The position numbers were made by a program, and so were the translations under genes. The notes under the pieces are model-generated. The model was given only the letters and a program-made list of their open reading frames with translations. It had not been told where the DNA came from and made no database searches. Below are positions 40,900 through 49,927 of a stretch of 52,627 nucleotides of DNA, one piece after another. Position 1 is the first letter of the stretch, and every line of letters starts with the position of its first letter. Source of the stretch: DASTSN01 sp035549175 (GTDB lineage Bacteria; Bacteroidota; Bacteroidia; Chitinophagales; Chitinophagaceae); contig DASZRL010000052.1 of the NCBI GenBank assembly GCA_035549175.1, positions 1 through 52,627 of the forward strand, given 5' to 3'.

Positions 40900-40931
40900 C
40901 AAAGATAGCATGAAAATTTCAAATTTCCCAA
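40900..40931 (-). promoter_or_regulatory. Promoter of DEAD-box helicase gene
   Basis: On the minus strand, TTG, 21 bases, then an exact TATCTTTG -7 box. The predicted leader is about 140 bases and AT-rich, as is common for cold-regulated helicases. Confidence 0.5.
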
Positions 40932-41012
40932 CCACCGGGTAAACCCCGGAAGCAACCAGGCCTGCCCGGCAGGCCGGCATCCATTCCCCGTACCGGGTTG
41001 GATCCCGGGCCC

Positions 41013-41162
41013 CTACCTGGCAAGAAACGCACCGGCAATAACCAGGAAACCCAGTCCGGTCAGGGGAGGAGGAAGCAGGTGTGCCCGCAGCCCGAGTGCT
41101 ATCATAACCAGGCCAATCAGGATCAGCAGGATGGCAGCCAGCTTCCGAATACGGGGATTCAT
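41013..41162 (-). CDS. Small membrane protein (49 residues)
   Basis: A complete frame from ATG (41162) to TAG (41013). The protein begins MNPRIRKLAAILLILIGLV and continues through a second hydrophobic stretch (LTGLGFLVIAGAFLAR), that is, two short helices separated by RAHLLPPP. The positive N-terminus predicts a cytoplasmic N-end. No family is recognised; third-position GC use matches the surrounding genes. It is divergent from the YrdB-type gene. Confidence 0.55.
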   Translation of the reverse strand: MNPRIRKLAAILLILIGLVMIALGLRAHLLPPPLTGLGFLVIAGAFLAR

Positions 41163-41262
41163 AACCTTCGTTTACCGGAAAGGTACTTCAAATTGGGTTC
41201 CCGGCCCGGGCAGCCCGCGAGGCTCAGGACCATTTGGTATCTTCCCCCCAAATTTTTTCGCC

Positions 41263-41622
41263 ATGAGCAACCACCCGCTCAATCTTGCGCTTCGCTTCCT
41301 GCTGGAACTGGTGATCCTCTATAGCCTGGGAGCCTGGGCCTGGAAGACCCAGCAGGGCTGGTTACGGTATCTGGGAGTCATCGCCGTCCCCCTGCTGGCC
41401 GCTGCCGCCTGGGGTATATTCCGAACACCTGCTGACCATGGAAAAGGCCTGGTGGCCACCCCGGGGATCCTTCGGCTGGCCCTCGAGCTGGTATTATTTG
41501 CAGCTGCCACCTGGGGCCTCCGGGAAGCGGGCTATCCGCGCTGGGCGCTGGCTTTTGGGGCAGTTACCCTGGCTCATTACGCCCTTTCCTATGACCGGGT
41601 ACTCCTGCTGCTCAGGCATTGA
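41263..41622 (+). CDS. YrdB family membrane protein (DUF2568)
   Basis: A 119-residue protein with four hydrophobic helices (about 8-24, 34-52, 67-87 and 93-110). NLALRFLLELVILYSLGAWAW and the GIFRTPADHGKG loop followed by RLALELVLFAAATWGL match YrdB/DUF2568, a family of unknown function. The ATG at 41263 is chosen over the longer frame because it gives the family N-terminus. A TATCTTCC box lies about 25 bases upstream. Confidence 0.85.
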   Translation: MSNHPLNLALRFLLELVILYSLGAWAWKTQQGWLRYLGVIAVPLLAAAAWGIFRTPADHGKGLVATPGILRLALELVLFAAATWGLREAGYPRWALAFGAVTLAHYALSYDRVLLLLRH

Positions 41623-41662
41623 AGCATCTGTAACGGCCGGCTGGTCCCGCGAATACCCCGGG

Positions 41663-41690
41663 AAAAAAATAGCCCCGGAGGATCCGGGGC
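41663..41690 (-). terminator. Intrinsic terminator of clpB
   Basis: An 8-bp GC-rich stem (41672-41679 with 41683-41690), 3-base loop and, on the minus strand, a run of seven T (41663-41669). It lies about 55 bases after the clpB stop. Confidence 0.85.
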
Positions 41691-41743
41691 CAGGTACACG
41701 TCCGTTACTTCCCCTGTGAAGGGAGAAGGGGTTGCCATGCGGG

Positions 41744-44383
41744 TTAGGAGGCTGCTTTTTTCTGCTCCAAGGAAACCGATCCGGTACCGGGCGCTTCATT
41801 TCGGAAGACCACGGTATTGTCGAAGACATCCACCAGAACCGGTTTGGTCCGGTCGATATCCCCTGCCAGGATGCGCTTGGACAGTTCATTGACCATTTCT
41901 TTCTGAATCAGTCGCTTCAGGGGACGGGCACCGAATTGCGGATCAAAACCCTGGTCAGCCAGGTATTCCAGGGCATATTCACTGAATTCCAGCTGAATGC
42001 CGCTCTGGGCCACCAGCTTCTTCAGGTTCTCAAGCTGGATTTTCACCACACCCATGATCTCCCGTTTCATCAGCGGCTGGAACATGATGATTTCGTCCAC
42101 CCGGTTCAGGAATTCCGGCCGGATCGTCTGGCGCAGGAGGTTCATCACCTCGAGTTTGGCTTTTGCCGCGGCCTCCGGCAGCTCCTTTTCCCCCACGTTT
42201 TCAAAGGCATCCATGATCAGGTGGCTTCCGATATTGCTGGTCATGATAATGATGGTGTTCTTGAAATTGACGACCCGTCCCTTGTTGTCGGTAAGTCGCC
42301 CGTCATCCAGCACCTGCAGCAATACGTTCCAGACATCCGGGTGTGCCTTTTCAATTTCATCCAGCAGCACCACGCTGTAGGGTTTCCGGCGAACGGCCTC
42401 CGTCAGCTGGCCACCCTCCTCGTAACCCACATAGCCGGGAGGCGCTCCCACCAGGCGGGACACGGTATGTTTTTCCTGGTATTCACTCATGTCGATGCGG
42501 GTCATCATGCTTTCGTCATCAAACAGGTATTCCGCCAGGGCCTTGGCCAGTTCGGTCTTTCCGACTCCGGTGGTTCCCAGGAATATGAAGGATCCGATCG
42601 GTTTGCGGGGATCACTGAGTCCCGCCCGGCTCCGGCGGATTGCGTCCGCCACGGCGGTAATGGCCTCATCCTGTCCCACCACCCGCTCGTGCAGGTGCTC
42701 CTCCAGGTGAAGCAGTTTTTCCTTGTCGCTCTGCATCATTTTGGTGACGGGTATACCCGTGGCCTTGGCGACCGCCTCCGCGATGTCTTCCGCATCCACC
42801 TCTTCCTTGAGAAGCCGCTTCTCGCCGCTTTCCTCGATCTGGCGGGTCAGCCCGTTTATAAGCTGCTCCTGTTCCTTGATCTTGCCGTACCGGATTTCAG
42901 CTACCTTGCCATAATCTCCTTCGCGCTCGGCACGCTCGGCCTGCTGCTTGAGGTTTTCGATCTCTGCTTTGGCATTCTGGACGCGGTCGACCAGTTCCTT
43001 CTCCTGCTTCCACTTGGCTTTCAGGGTGTCCCGTTCCACGGCCAGGTTCGCAATATCGGTGTTGAGCTGTTTTAATTTGACCTCGTCATTTTCCCGCTTG
43101 ATCGCTTCCCGCTCGATTTCCAGCTGGCGGATCTGCCGCTCCAGGGTATCGAGTTCTTCCGGCATGCTGTTCATTTCCAGCCTGAGCTTGGCGGCACTTT
43201 CATCCACCAGGTCGATGGCCTTGTCCGGCAGGAACCGGTCGGTAATGTACCGGCTGGACAATTCCACGGCCGCGATAATGGCTTCATCCTTGATCCGCAC
43301 GTGGTGGTGGGTTTCATAACGATCCTTCAGACCACGCAGGATGGATATCGCGTCCTCCACGCTCGGCTCGTCGATCATCACCTTCTGGAAGCGGCGTTCC
43401 AGTGCCTTGTCCTTTTCGAAAAATTTCTGGTATTCATTGAGCGTAGTGGCACCGATGGCGCGCAATTCCCCGCGGGCGAGGGCCGGCTTCAGGATGTTGG
43501 CTGCATCCATGGCTCCTTCCCCGCCTCCGGCACCCACCAGGGTATGGATCTCGTCAATAAACAGGATAATTTCTCCCTCGCTGCCGGAAACTTCCTTCAC
43601 CACCGCCTTCAGCCGCTCCTCAAACTCGCCTTTGTATTTGGCGCCGGCGATCAGCTGCCCCATGTCCAGGGCGTAAATGATTTTGCTTTTCAGGTTATCG
43701 GGCACATCCCCGTTCACGATCCGGTGGGCAATTCCTTCGGCAATGGCTGTTTTACCCACCCCGGGTTCGCCGACCAGGATCGGGTTGTTCTTGGTACGGC
43801 GCGACAGGATATGCAGGGTCCTGCGTATCTCCTCATCACGGCCGATTACCGGGTCCAGTTTGCCCAGGCGTGCCAGTTCGTTGAGGTTCTTGGCATATTT
43901 GTTTAGGGCATTATATTCCTGGGATTGAGTCTGCGAGGTAATCGTCTCCCCTTTGCGGAGTTCCCGGATCGCCGCCACCAGGCCTTTTTCGGTGAGGCCG
44001 GCATTTTTCAGCAGCTTGGCCACGCTGTCATTGCCCTGCACCAGGGCCATCAGCAGGTGCTCGGGGGTGACGAACTCGTCATTGAACTGCTTGAGTGCCG
44101 CACCTGCCCGAAGGACCACATTGTTAGCCTCCCGGCTGATCTGCTGGGCAGGTTCCCCTGAGGTTTTGGGCAGTTTACCGATCAGTTCGTCCAGCTTGCT
44201 GTCCACGAGGTTCAGGGTGACATTGTTTTTCTTCAGCAGGTATTCCACGGGGGAATCCTCCTGTTCCAGCAGGGCCTTCAGCAAATGCTCCGTTTCAATC
44301 GCGGGACTTTGTGAATTAAACGCTAATTGTTGGGCCTGCTGCACCGCCTCGGCGGCCTTTATGGTAAAATTTCCTAAGTTCAT
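41744..44383 (-). CDS. clpB: ClpB disaggregase
   Basis: An 879-residue AAA+ chaperone that, with DnaK, dissolves protein aggregates. Order of domains: Clp N-domain repeats (about 1-145), first ATPase with GEPGVGKT and the DEIHTLVGAGG Walker B region, the coiled-coil middle domain (about 390-510, rich in Glu/Lys/Arg), and second ATPase with GTTGVGKTELAKALAEYLF and VVLLDEIEKAHPDV. The middle domain identifies ClpB rather than ClpA/C. ATG 44383 (NLGNFTIKAAEAVQQAQ) is the usual start; ATG 44389 is a close alternative. A 7-bp GGGCCC-type hairpin lies upstream (44432-44449). Confidence 0.97.
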   Translation of the reverse strand: MNLGNFTIKAAEAVQQAQQLAFNSQSPAIETEHLLKALLEQEDSPVEYLLKKNNVTLNLVDSKLDELIGKLPKTSGEPAQQISREANNVVLRAGAALKQFNDEFVTPEHLLMALVQGNDSVAKLLKNAGLTEKGLVAAIRELRKGETITSQTQSQEYNALNKYAKNLNELARLGKLDPVIGRDEEIRRTLHILSRRTKNNPILVGEPGVGKTAIAEGIAHRIVNGDVPDNLKSKIIYALDMGQLIAGAKYKGEFEERLKAVVKEVSGSEGEIILFIDEIHTLVGAGGGEGAMDAANILKPALARGELRAIGATTLNEYQKFFEKDKALERRFQKVMIDEPSVEDAISILRGLKDRYETHHHVRIKDEAIIAAVELSSRYITDRFLPDKAIDLVDESAAKLRLEMNSMPEELDTLERQIRQLEIEREAIKRENDEVKLKQLNTDIANLAVERDTLKAKWKQEKELVDRVQNAKAEIENLKQQAERAEREGDYGKVAEIRYGKIKEQEQLINGLTRQIEESGEKRLLKEEVDAEDIAEAVAKATGIPVTKMMQSDKEKLLHLEEHLHERVVGQDEAITAVADAIRRSRAGLSDPRKPIGSFIFLGTTGVGKTELAKALAEYLFDDESMMTRIDMSEYQEKHTVSRLVGAPPGYVGYEEGGQLTEAVRRKPYSVVLLDEIEKAHPDVWNVLLQVLDDGRLTDNKGRVVNFKNTIIIMTSNIGSHLIMDAFENVGEKELPEAAAKAKLEVMNLLRQTIRPEFLNRVDEIIMFQPLMKREIMGVVKIQLENLKKLVAQSGIQLEFSEYALEYLADQGFDPQFGARPLKRLIQKEMVNELSKRILAGDIDRTKPVLVDVFDNTVVFRNEAPGTGSVSLEQKKAAS

Positions 44384-44523
44384 AAACATTACCCCGACCG
44401 GGGATTTCGTTTTTTGGTGATTAATTTCATTCGGGCCCACGCGGGCCCGGTAGGATCAAATAATTTTCTATGGAAGCAGCAAAAACCGTTCTATCCGCGA
44501 GAACCGCCTCCCGAGGCGAAACA

Positions 44524-45579
44524 ATGTCAGCCAAATTGGTCGCAAACTGCCTGAAATGCAGCCTGTTAGCATTTTTTCTGTTATTATTGCAGCCTGGCTG
44601 GTGCCAGAACCCCCTTTCCTCCCTGGACCAGGTTCTTGAACAGAACCGCCGGGACCTGGGAAATAATGTGGTCATGCTGGTTTGGCGGGGAGATACCCTG
44701 GCGTACAAAAAGGAACTGGGTGACTTCAACAGCAAGACGGTCAAACCCATAGCCAGCTGCAGCAAATGGCTCACAGCGGCCCTGGTCATGCAATTTGTGG
44801 ATGAGGGGCAGCTTTCCCTGGACGATAAGATTACCCGGTGGCTACCGGAATTTGCCAAATACGGCAAGAATTATATCACGATCCGCAACTGCCTGTCCCA
44901 TATGACCGGCATTGAGGATGAAGGGGGTTTCCTGAAGAAATGGATGCAGCGCCGCAAGTTTACCAGCCTGGAGGAGGAGGTCAATTCCTTTGCCGCCCGG
45001 GAAATCCGGGCCAACCCGGGCACGGATTTCTGGTACGGGGAAGTGGGTCTCAACATCGCAGGCCGGATCCTGGAAATCATCAGCAAACGGCGTTTCGATG
45101 TGCTGATCCGCCAGAAGCTGTTTGTCCCATTGGGCATGCGCCGTACCAGCTTCAGCAGTACGGACGGAGGCCCGGTCAATCCCTCGGGCGGCGCCCAGTC
45201 AACCGCCGATGATTATATCCGCTTTCTCGGCATGCTGCTCAACCGGGGTACTTTCCAGGGCAAGCGGATCCTGAGTGAAAAAGCGGTCGATGAAATGATG
45301 CAGCTGCAAACCGCCCCCCCGGTAATCAAGCGCTATGCCCCCAAAGTGGCTGAAGGATATGATTACGCCCTGGGCAGCTGGGTTCTGGAAAAGGACCCTG
45401 CGGGAAAACCCACCGCCCTGGCCAGCCCCGGCCTGTTCGGGAGCTGGCCCGTAGTGGACTACTGCCACGGGTACGCCTACATCGTCTTTGTCAAGTCCCT
45501 GTTGAGCGAAGGCAAGGCTGAGGCCAACCTGCAGGTCAAAGAGGCCCTCGACAGGATTTACCCGTCAACCTGCCGCTAA
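44524..45579 (+). CDS. Serine hydrolase, class C beta-lactamase-like
   Basis: A 351-residue exported hydrolase (signal peptide to about residue 28, ending GWCQ). The SxxK motif is SCSK in PIASCSKWLTAALVMQFVDEG. The expected YxN motif lies in FWYGEVGLNIAGRILEI and reads YGE, so the Asn is replaced by Glu; esterase- or peptidase-like activity is still possible. The ATG at 44524 is preferred over 44470 because a TAATTTTC box at 44461-44468 would start transcription after the first ATG. Its stop overlaps that of the converging symporter gene by four bases. Confidence 0.87.
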   Translation: MSAKLVANCLKCSLLAFFLLLLQPGWCQNPLSSLDQVLEQNRRDLGNNVVMLVWRGDTLAYKKELGDFNSKTVKPIASCSKWLTAALVMQFVDEGQLSLDDKITRWLPEFAKYGKNYITIRNCLSHMTGIEDEGGFLKKWMQRRKFTSLEEEVNSFAAREIRANPGTDFWYGEVGLNIAGRILEIISKRRFDVLIRQKLFVPLGMRRTSFSSTDGGPVNPSGGAQSTADDYIRFLGMLLNRGTFQGKRILSEKAVDEMMQLQTAPPVIKRYAPKVAEGYDYALGSWVLEKDPAGKPTALASPGLFGSWPVVDYCHGYAYIVFVKSLLSEGKAEANLQVKEALDRIYPSTCR

Positions 45580-47204
45580 CCGGCCACGCCCAGCGGCGAG
45601 AAATACAGGAACACGGACAAAATAATCAGCACCACGATGAGGGATAACACCACGTCCCCGGCCGTCCAGCTCGCCCGGCTGGCCCGCCGGTCCTCCGTCA
45701 CGGTGGTTGCAAAGGTCAGCCCGCTCAGTTGCTCGGAAGCCGGACGTTCGCTCGCGAGGCTCACCACGACCATGATCACGATGGAATAGACAAAGAGCAG
45801 GATGCAGAAATACAGGAAGTTGACGGTTGCAAAGGCGTGAAGCCAGCCCGTCAGATGGTGTTGCAGCAGTTCCAGGATGATGCGCAGGACCCCGATGGCA
45901 AATCCGGTAACCAGTGCCGCATAGGCGCCTTTGCCGTTGATCCGCCTGGAAAAGACGCCCAACAGGAACACGGCGGCAATCGGGGGTGCCAGGTAAGACT
46001 GAACGCTTTGCAGGTATTGGTATAATACGCCGGAGATGCGCTCCATGACCGGGATCCAGACCATGCCCAGCGCCACGACAACCAGGGTGGCCACCCTGCC
46101 CACGCGCACCAGCTGGCGGTTGCTGGCCCCGGGGTTCCACTTCTGGTAAATATCCATGGTGAACAGGGTGGAACAGGCATTATAGACGGACGCCAGCGAA
46201 CTCATCAGCGCCGCCAGCAGGCCACCGGCCAGTAGTCCCCGCAGGCCCTGGGGTAACAGGGCTTTCACCAGTGTGGGGAAGGCCTGGTCAGTGTTGGGAA
46301 GGTCCAGCTTACCCTGCTGGGCCAGCGAGAAGGCGATCAGGCCGGGGATCATGAAAATGAAAAAGGGCAGCAGTTTGAGATAGGCGGCGAATATGGTGCC
46401 CCGTCTAGCCTGCTTTTCATCCCGGGCCGCCAGGCATCGCTGGACAATATGCTGGTCGGTACACCAGTACCAGATCCCCACAATGGGAGCCGCAAACAGG
46501 ATGCCGGCCCAGGGAAAATCCGGATCCGACAGGGGCGGAAACATGCTTAATTTGGCCTTGGGCACCGCGGCGATGAGGCCATGCCAGCCCCCGACATGAT
46601 CCAGCCCGACCAGGGTCAGGGCCAGGGAACCACCCAGCAGCACAAATGCCTGGATGGCTTCGGTATACATAACGGCATGCAGCCCTCCCAGGATCGTGTA
46701 GACACCCGTTATGGCCACCAGGATAAAGGCCCCGGTCCAGAAGTTGATGTCCGGCAGAAACGACTTGAAGACGAGCGCCCCGGCATAGATGGTCACGGCC
46801 GCCTTGGCAATGACATAACTCAACAGCTGGATCACGCTGAGCAATTGCCGGGACCGGGCATCGTAACGCCTTTCCAGGAATTCCGGCATCGTATAGACCC
46901 GGCTCCGCATGTAGAACGGTACAAACAGCCAGCCCAGGGTGAGGACCACCCAGGAATGCATTTCGTAATGACCCATGACCACCCCGGAATGGGCCGCGGT
47001 ACCAGCCAAGCCTACGATATGCTCGGATCCTACGTTGGAGGCCAGGATGGAGGCGCCGATTACGAACCAGCCGAGGTTGCGGTTGGCCAGAAAATAATCG
47101 CTGGGCGAATCCTTGCGCCGACGGATGGACCAGATGGAAATGGCGGCAATGACCGCCAGGTAGGCGGCCACGATGACCCAGTCGATGGGTGTCAGGAATT
47201 TCAT
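45576..47204 (-). CDS. Sodium/solute symporter, SGLT type
   Basis: A 542-residue, roughly 14-helix transporter of the sodium:solute symporter family. It has the family helix SNVGSEHIVGLAGTAAHSG, and the sugar-transporter-like WYWCTDQHIVQRCLAARDEKQARRGTIFAAYLK, very similar to the region in the Vibrio galactose transporter. The location as last gene of the xylA operon makes a sodium-driven pentose or galactose importer the most likely role. It starts 31 bases after xylA. Confidence 0.92.
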   Translation of the reverse strand: MKFLTPIDWVIVAAYLAVIAAISIWSIRRRKDSPSDYFLANRNLGWFVIGASILASNVGSEHIVGLAGTAAHSGVVMGHYEMHSWVVLTLGWLFVPFYMRSRVYTMPEFLERRYDARSRQLLSVIQLLSYVIAKAAVTIYAGALVFKSFLPDINFWTGAFILVAITGVYTILGGLHAVMYTEAIQAFVLLGGSLALTLVGLDHVGGWHGLIAAVPKAKLSMFPPLSDPDFPWAGILFAAPIVGIWYWCTDQHIVQRCLAARDEKQARRGTIFAAYLKLLPFFIFMIPGLIAFSLAQQGKLDLPNTDQAFPTLVKALLPQGLRGLLAGGLLAALMSSLASVYNACSTLFTMDIYQKWNPGASNRQLVRVGRVATLVVVALGMVWIPVMERISGVLYQYLQSVQSYLAPPIAAVFLLGVFSRRINGKGAYAALVTGFAIGVLRIILELLQHHLTGWLHAFATVNFLYFCILLFVYSIVIMVVVSLASERPASEQLSGLTFATTVTEDRRASRASWTAGDVVLSLIVVLIILSVFLYFSPLGVAG

Positions 47205-47235
47205 GTCAGTTGGTTTTGGTGAGTGCCCGGATGAT

Positions 47236-48564
47236 TCAGATATACTGGTTAACGATATTTTCCAGCCATTCCTGGCGGCCGCTGGTCTGCCTGGGCTCGC
47301 CGTGGGCTATCGCATAGTCACGCAAATCCTCCAGGGAAAGTTTTCCCGCTTCGAAATCTCTGCCCTTGCCGGCATCAAAGGAAGCATAGCGCTCCTTGCG
47401 GAAGGACCGGTAGGGGGATTTTTGCAGAATATTGTCGGCGATGACCAGCGCCCTGGCGAAGGCATCCATGCCGCCGATATGGGCATAGAAGATATCCTCC
47501 AGGTCCGTGGAATTGCGGCGGGTCTTGGCGTCAAAATTGATGCCGCCGCCGGCAAAACCGCCGGCTTCCAGGATGATCAGCAGGCTCTCCGTCAGTTCGT
47601 TCAGGTTCATAGGGAACTGGTCCGTATCCCATCCGTTCTGGTAATCGCCCCGGTTGGCATCCATGCTGCCCAGCATCCCCGCGTCGGCAGCCACCTGGAG
47701 TTCGTGCTGGAAGGTGTGGCCGGCCAGGGTGGCATGATTCACCTCCACATTCAGCTTGAAGTCCTTGTCCAGGCCGTAATGGCGCAGAAAACCAATGACC
47801 GTGGCACAGTCATAATCGTACTGGTGTTTGGTGGGTTCGCAGGGCTTGGGCTCGATGAAAAAGACGCCCTGGAAACCCTGTTTGCGTGCATAATCCCTGG
47901 CCATGGTAAGCAGGCGGGCCAGGTGATCCTGCTCCCGCTTCATGTCGGTGTTCAGCAGGGTCATATATCCTTCCCGGCCACCCCAGAACACATAGTTCTC
48001 CCCGTGCAGCGCGATGGTAGCGTCCAGGGCATTTTTGATCTGGGTGCCTGCATGGGCGACAACGGAAAAATCAGGATTGGTTCCGGCGCCGTTCATGTAC
48101 CGGGGATGGGAGAATACATTAGCCGTTCCCCACAGCAGCTTGACCCCGCTGGCCTGCTGTTTCTGCTGCGCATAATCCACCAGGGCCTGCAGCCGGCTTT
48201 CATAGGTGGCCAGGGAGGGCCCCTCCTCCACCAGGTCGACGTCGTGGAAACAATAATAGGGTACATTCAGTTTGGTGATGAATTCAAAGGCGGCATCCAT
48301 TTTGTCCTTGGCGCGCTGGATGGGATCGGAAGCCAGGTCCCAGGGAAAATGCTTGGTACCGGGCCCGAACGGATCGGAGCCCGTATTGCAGAAGGTATGC
48401 CAGTAACATACAGCAAACCGAAGGTGTTCCTTCATGGTCTTCCCGGCCACCACCCGGTTTTCATCGTACCATTTATAGGCGAGGGGATTATCGCTCTGCG
48501 GTCCCTCGTACCCGATTTTCCCGATGCCGGGAAAGAATTCCTTGTTACCCAGTGTAATGCTCAT
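47236..48564 (-). CDS. xylA: Xylose isomerase
   Basis: A 442-residue metal-dependent enzyme converting D-xylose to D-xylulose. Family motifs: FAVCYWHTFCNTGSDPFGPGT at the N-terminus, the catalytic His region YCFHDVDLVEEG, VFWGGREGYMTLLNTD, the metal ligand segment FFIEPKPCEPTKHQYD, NVEVNHATLAGHTFQHEL and GSMDANRGDYQNGWDTDQFP. Length and motifs are those of class II XylA. It lies ten bases after the GHMP kinase gene. Such enzymes can also act weakly on L-arabinose and D-glucose. Confidence 0.97.
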   Translation of the reverse strand: MSITLGNKEFFPGIGKIGYEGPQSDNPLAYKWYDENRVVAGKTMKEHLRFAVCYWHTFCNTGSDPFGPGTKHFPWDLASDPIQRAKDKMDAAFEFITKLNVPYYCFHDVDLVEEGPSLATYESRLQALVDYAQQKQQASGVKLLWGTANVFSHPRYMNGAGTNPDFSVVAHAGTQIKNALDATIALHGENYVFWGGREGYMTLLNTDMKREQDHLARLLTMARDYARKQGFQGVFFIEPKPCEPTKHQYDYDCATVIGFLRHYGLDKDFKLNVEVNHATLAGHTFQHELQVAADAGMLGSMDANRGDYQNGWDTDQFPMNLNELTESLLIILEAGGFAGGGINFDAKTRRNSTDLEDIFYAHIGGMDAFARALVIADNILQKSPYRSFRKERYASFDAGKGRDFEAGKLSLEDLRDYAIAHGEPRQTSGRQEWLENIVNQYI

Positions 48565-48574
48565 AACGGATTGT

Positions 48575-49927
48575 TTATGCGTTTAAAAAATAAGCTCCCT
48601 GGCTGCTGCCGGAAAAAAAACAGGTCTTTTTTCCGGTTTCTATTTCAAATTCCCGGTGAATTTCCCGGGCTGTGGCCTTCCCGTCCCTGCCCTGGTACAG
48701 GATGCACACCGTACCGCCGCTGCCCCCGCCGCTGACCCGGGCACCAAAAAGCCCCGCAGCCGGCCCCCTCGACATGACCCGGTCCACCAGCAGGTCCGTA
48801 TAATAATTTCCCAGCCCCACCGAACTGTAGCCTGCATGGCTTTGCAGCATGAGTTCTCCCAGCAGAACCAGCGAGGCCGCGGTATCCGGCTTCCGGCGCA
48901 GTTGTTGCAGGCCCTGCAAAAACTGCTGAACCCGGAAATTTTCCTGGACCGGATGGCGGCTGCAGGCCAGCAGGCGGTAGTTCGTATCCGGTTCGATCCG
49001 GCTGACCGGGTCGATACAGACCAGCCCCTGGTCCCTGCACGCCCGTCCCGTCAGGGAATCGGGAATCAGGGAACTGTACTTTCGCTCAAAGACCGAAACC
49101 GGGATATTGCTCAAATATCCCCCATAAGGGAGTCTCGTCCAGTCTCCCGTTCGTGACGCCAGGCGGAGTTCCCCGTCGGACACGCCTTCCGCCCGGGCGA
49201 TCAGCCCGTAGGCCAGGAAGGCCGCGGTCCGGACTTGTTGGTAGGACGCGCCGCTTACGGCATGGCGCACCCCGCTGTCAATTCCGCAGAACCCGATACG
49301 CGCCGCCAGGGGCACCGGCTCCAGCACCCGGTGCGGCTGGCACACCAGGGGCAGCAGCCTGCCTTTTTGGCCCAGGTAGGAACTTAACTGGTCCATCAGC
49401 CCGCAGGGGGCACCCACCACACGGTTTTCCACGCGCTGCGCCAGCAGGGGCAGTTCCGTGTTGCCCAATTGCAACCCCATACCCTTGTTGAGGGCTGCCA
49501 GCACCGCGACTTCTACGGCCGCCGAGGAGGATACCCCTTTGCCCCAGGGTACGGCGGACCGGATTGCCACGGTGGCTCCCGTTAAGGACAGTTTCCCTTC
49601 CAGGGACAGGACCACAAAACAGCCGATCACATAAGAAGCCCAATCACCCCCGGGCTGTTCCCGAATGCGTTCTCCCGCCTGGCGTTCATCCAGGCCACGG
49701 AGCCGGTCAACCCCGATCTGGTAGTGCAGCCGGGGCTCCCTGCCAGCCTGCGTATGCAAAATAAACTGACCGTCACGGCGCAACTGGATGCGTACCCGGG
49801 TTTGCTCGGCCACCGGCATCTGCAGCAGCAGGGATCCTGAATAATCCGCAATACCCCCCATCACGTCCATCCTACCAGGGGCAGACGCGGACCAGATCGG
49901 TTGGCCGGGATTGAACAAGGTAGTCAT
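48575..49927 (-). CDS. GHMP sugar-1-kinase, L-arabinokinase/galactokinase-like
   Basis: A 450-residue GHMP kinase. The sugar-binding segment (residues 15-32) reads APGRMDVMGGIADYSGS. Galactokinases have GRVNLIGEHTDY here, with Glu-His contacting galactose; this protein has Gly-Ile instead, as in the kinase domain of plant L-arabinokinase ARA1. Other ARA1-like parts are GKGVSSSAAVEV (phosphate loop, 129-140), VENRVVGAPCGLMDQL with the catalytic Asp179, and CGIDSGVRHAVSGASY. Product: sugar 1-phosphate, of L-arabinose or galactose. The four-base overlap with the uridylyltransferase gene suggests the two act in series. Confidence 0.88.
   Translation of the reverse strand: MTTLFNPGQPIWSASAPGRMDVMGGIADYSGSLLLQMPVAEQTRVRIQLRRDGQFILHTQAGREPRLHYQIGVDRLRGLDERQAGERIREQPGGDWASYVIGCFVVLSLEGKLSLTGATVAIRSAVPWGKGVSSSAAVEVAVLAALNKGMGLQLGNTELPLLAQRVENRVVGAPCGLMDQLSSYLGQKGRLLPLVCQPHRVLEPVPLAARIGFCGIDSGVRHAVSGASYQQVRTAAFLAYGLIARAEGVSDGELRLASRTGDWTRLPYGGYLSNIPVSVFERKYSSLIPDSLTGRACRDQGLVCIDPVSRIEPDTNYRLLACSRHPVQENFRVQQFLQGLQQLRRKPDTAASLVLLGELMLQSHAGYSSVGLGNYYTDLLVDRVMSRGPAAGLFGARVSGGGSGGTVCILYQGRDGKATAREIHREFEIETGKKTCFFSGSSQGAYFLNA

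Noticed and set aside
44432..44449. GGGCCC hairpin before clpB as a CIRCE-type heat-shock operator
   Set aside because: The sequence does not match the TTAGCACTC/GAGTGCTAA arms of CIRCE.
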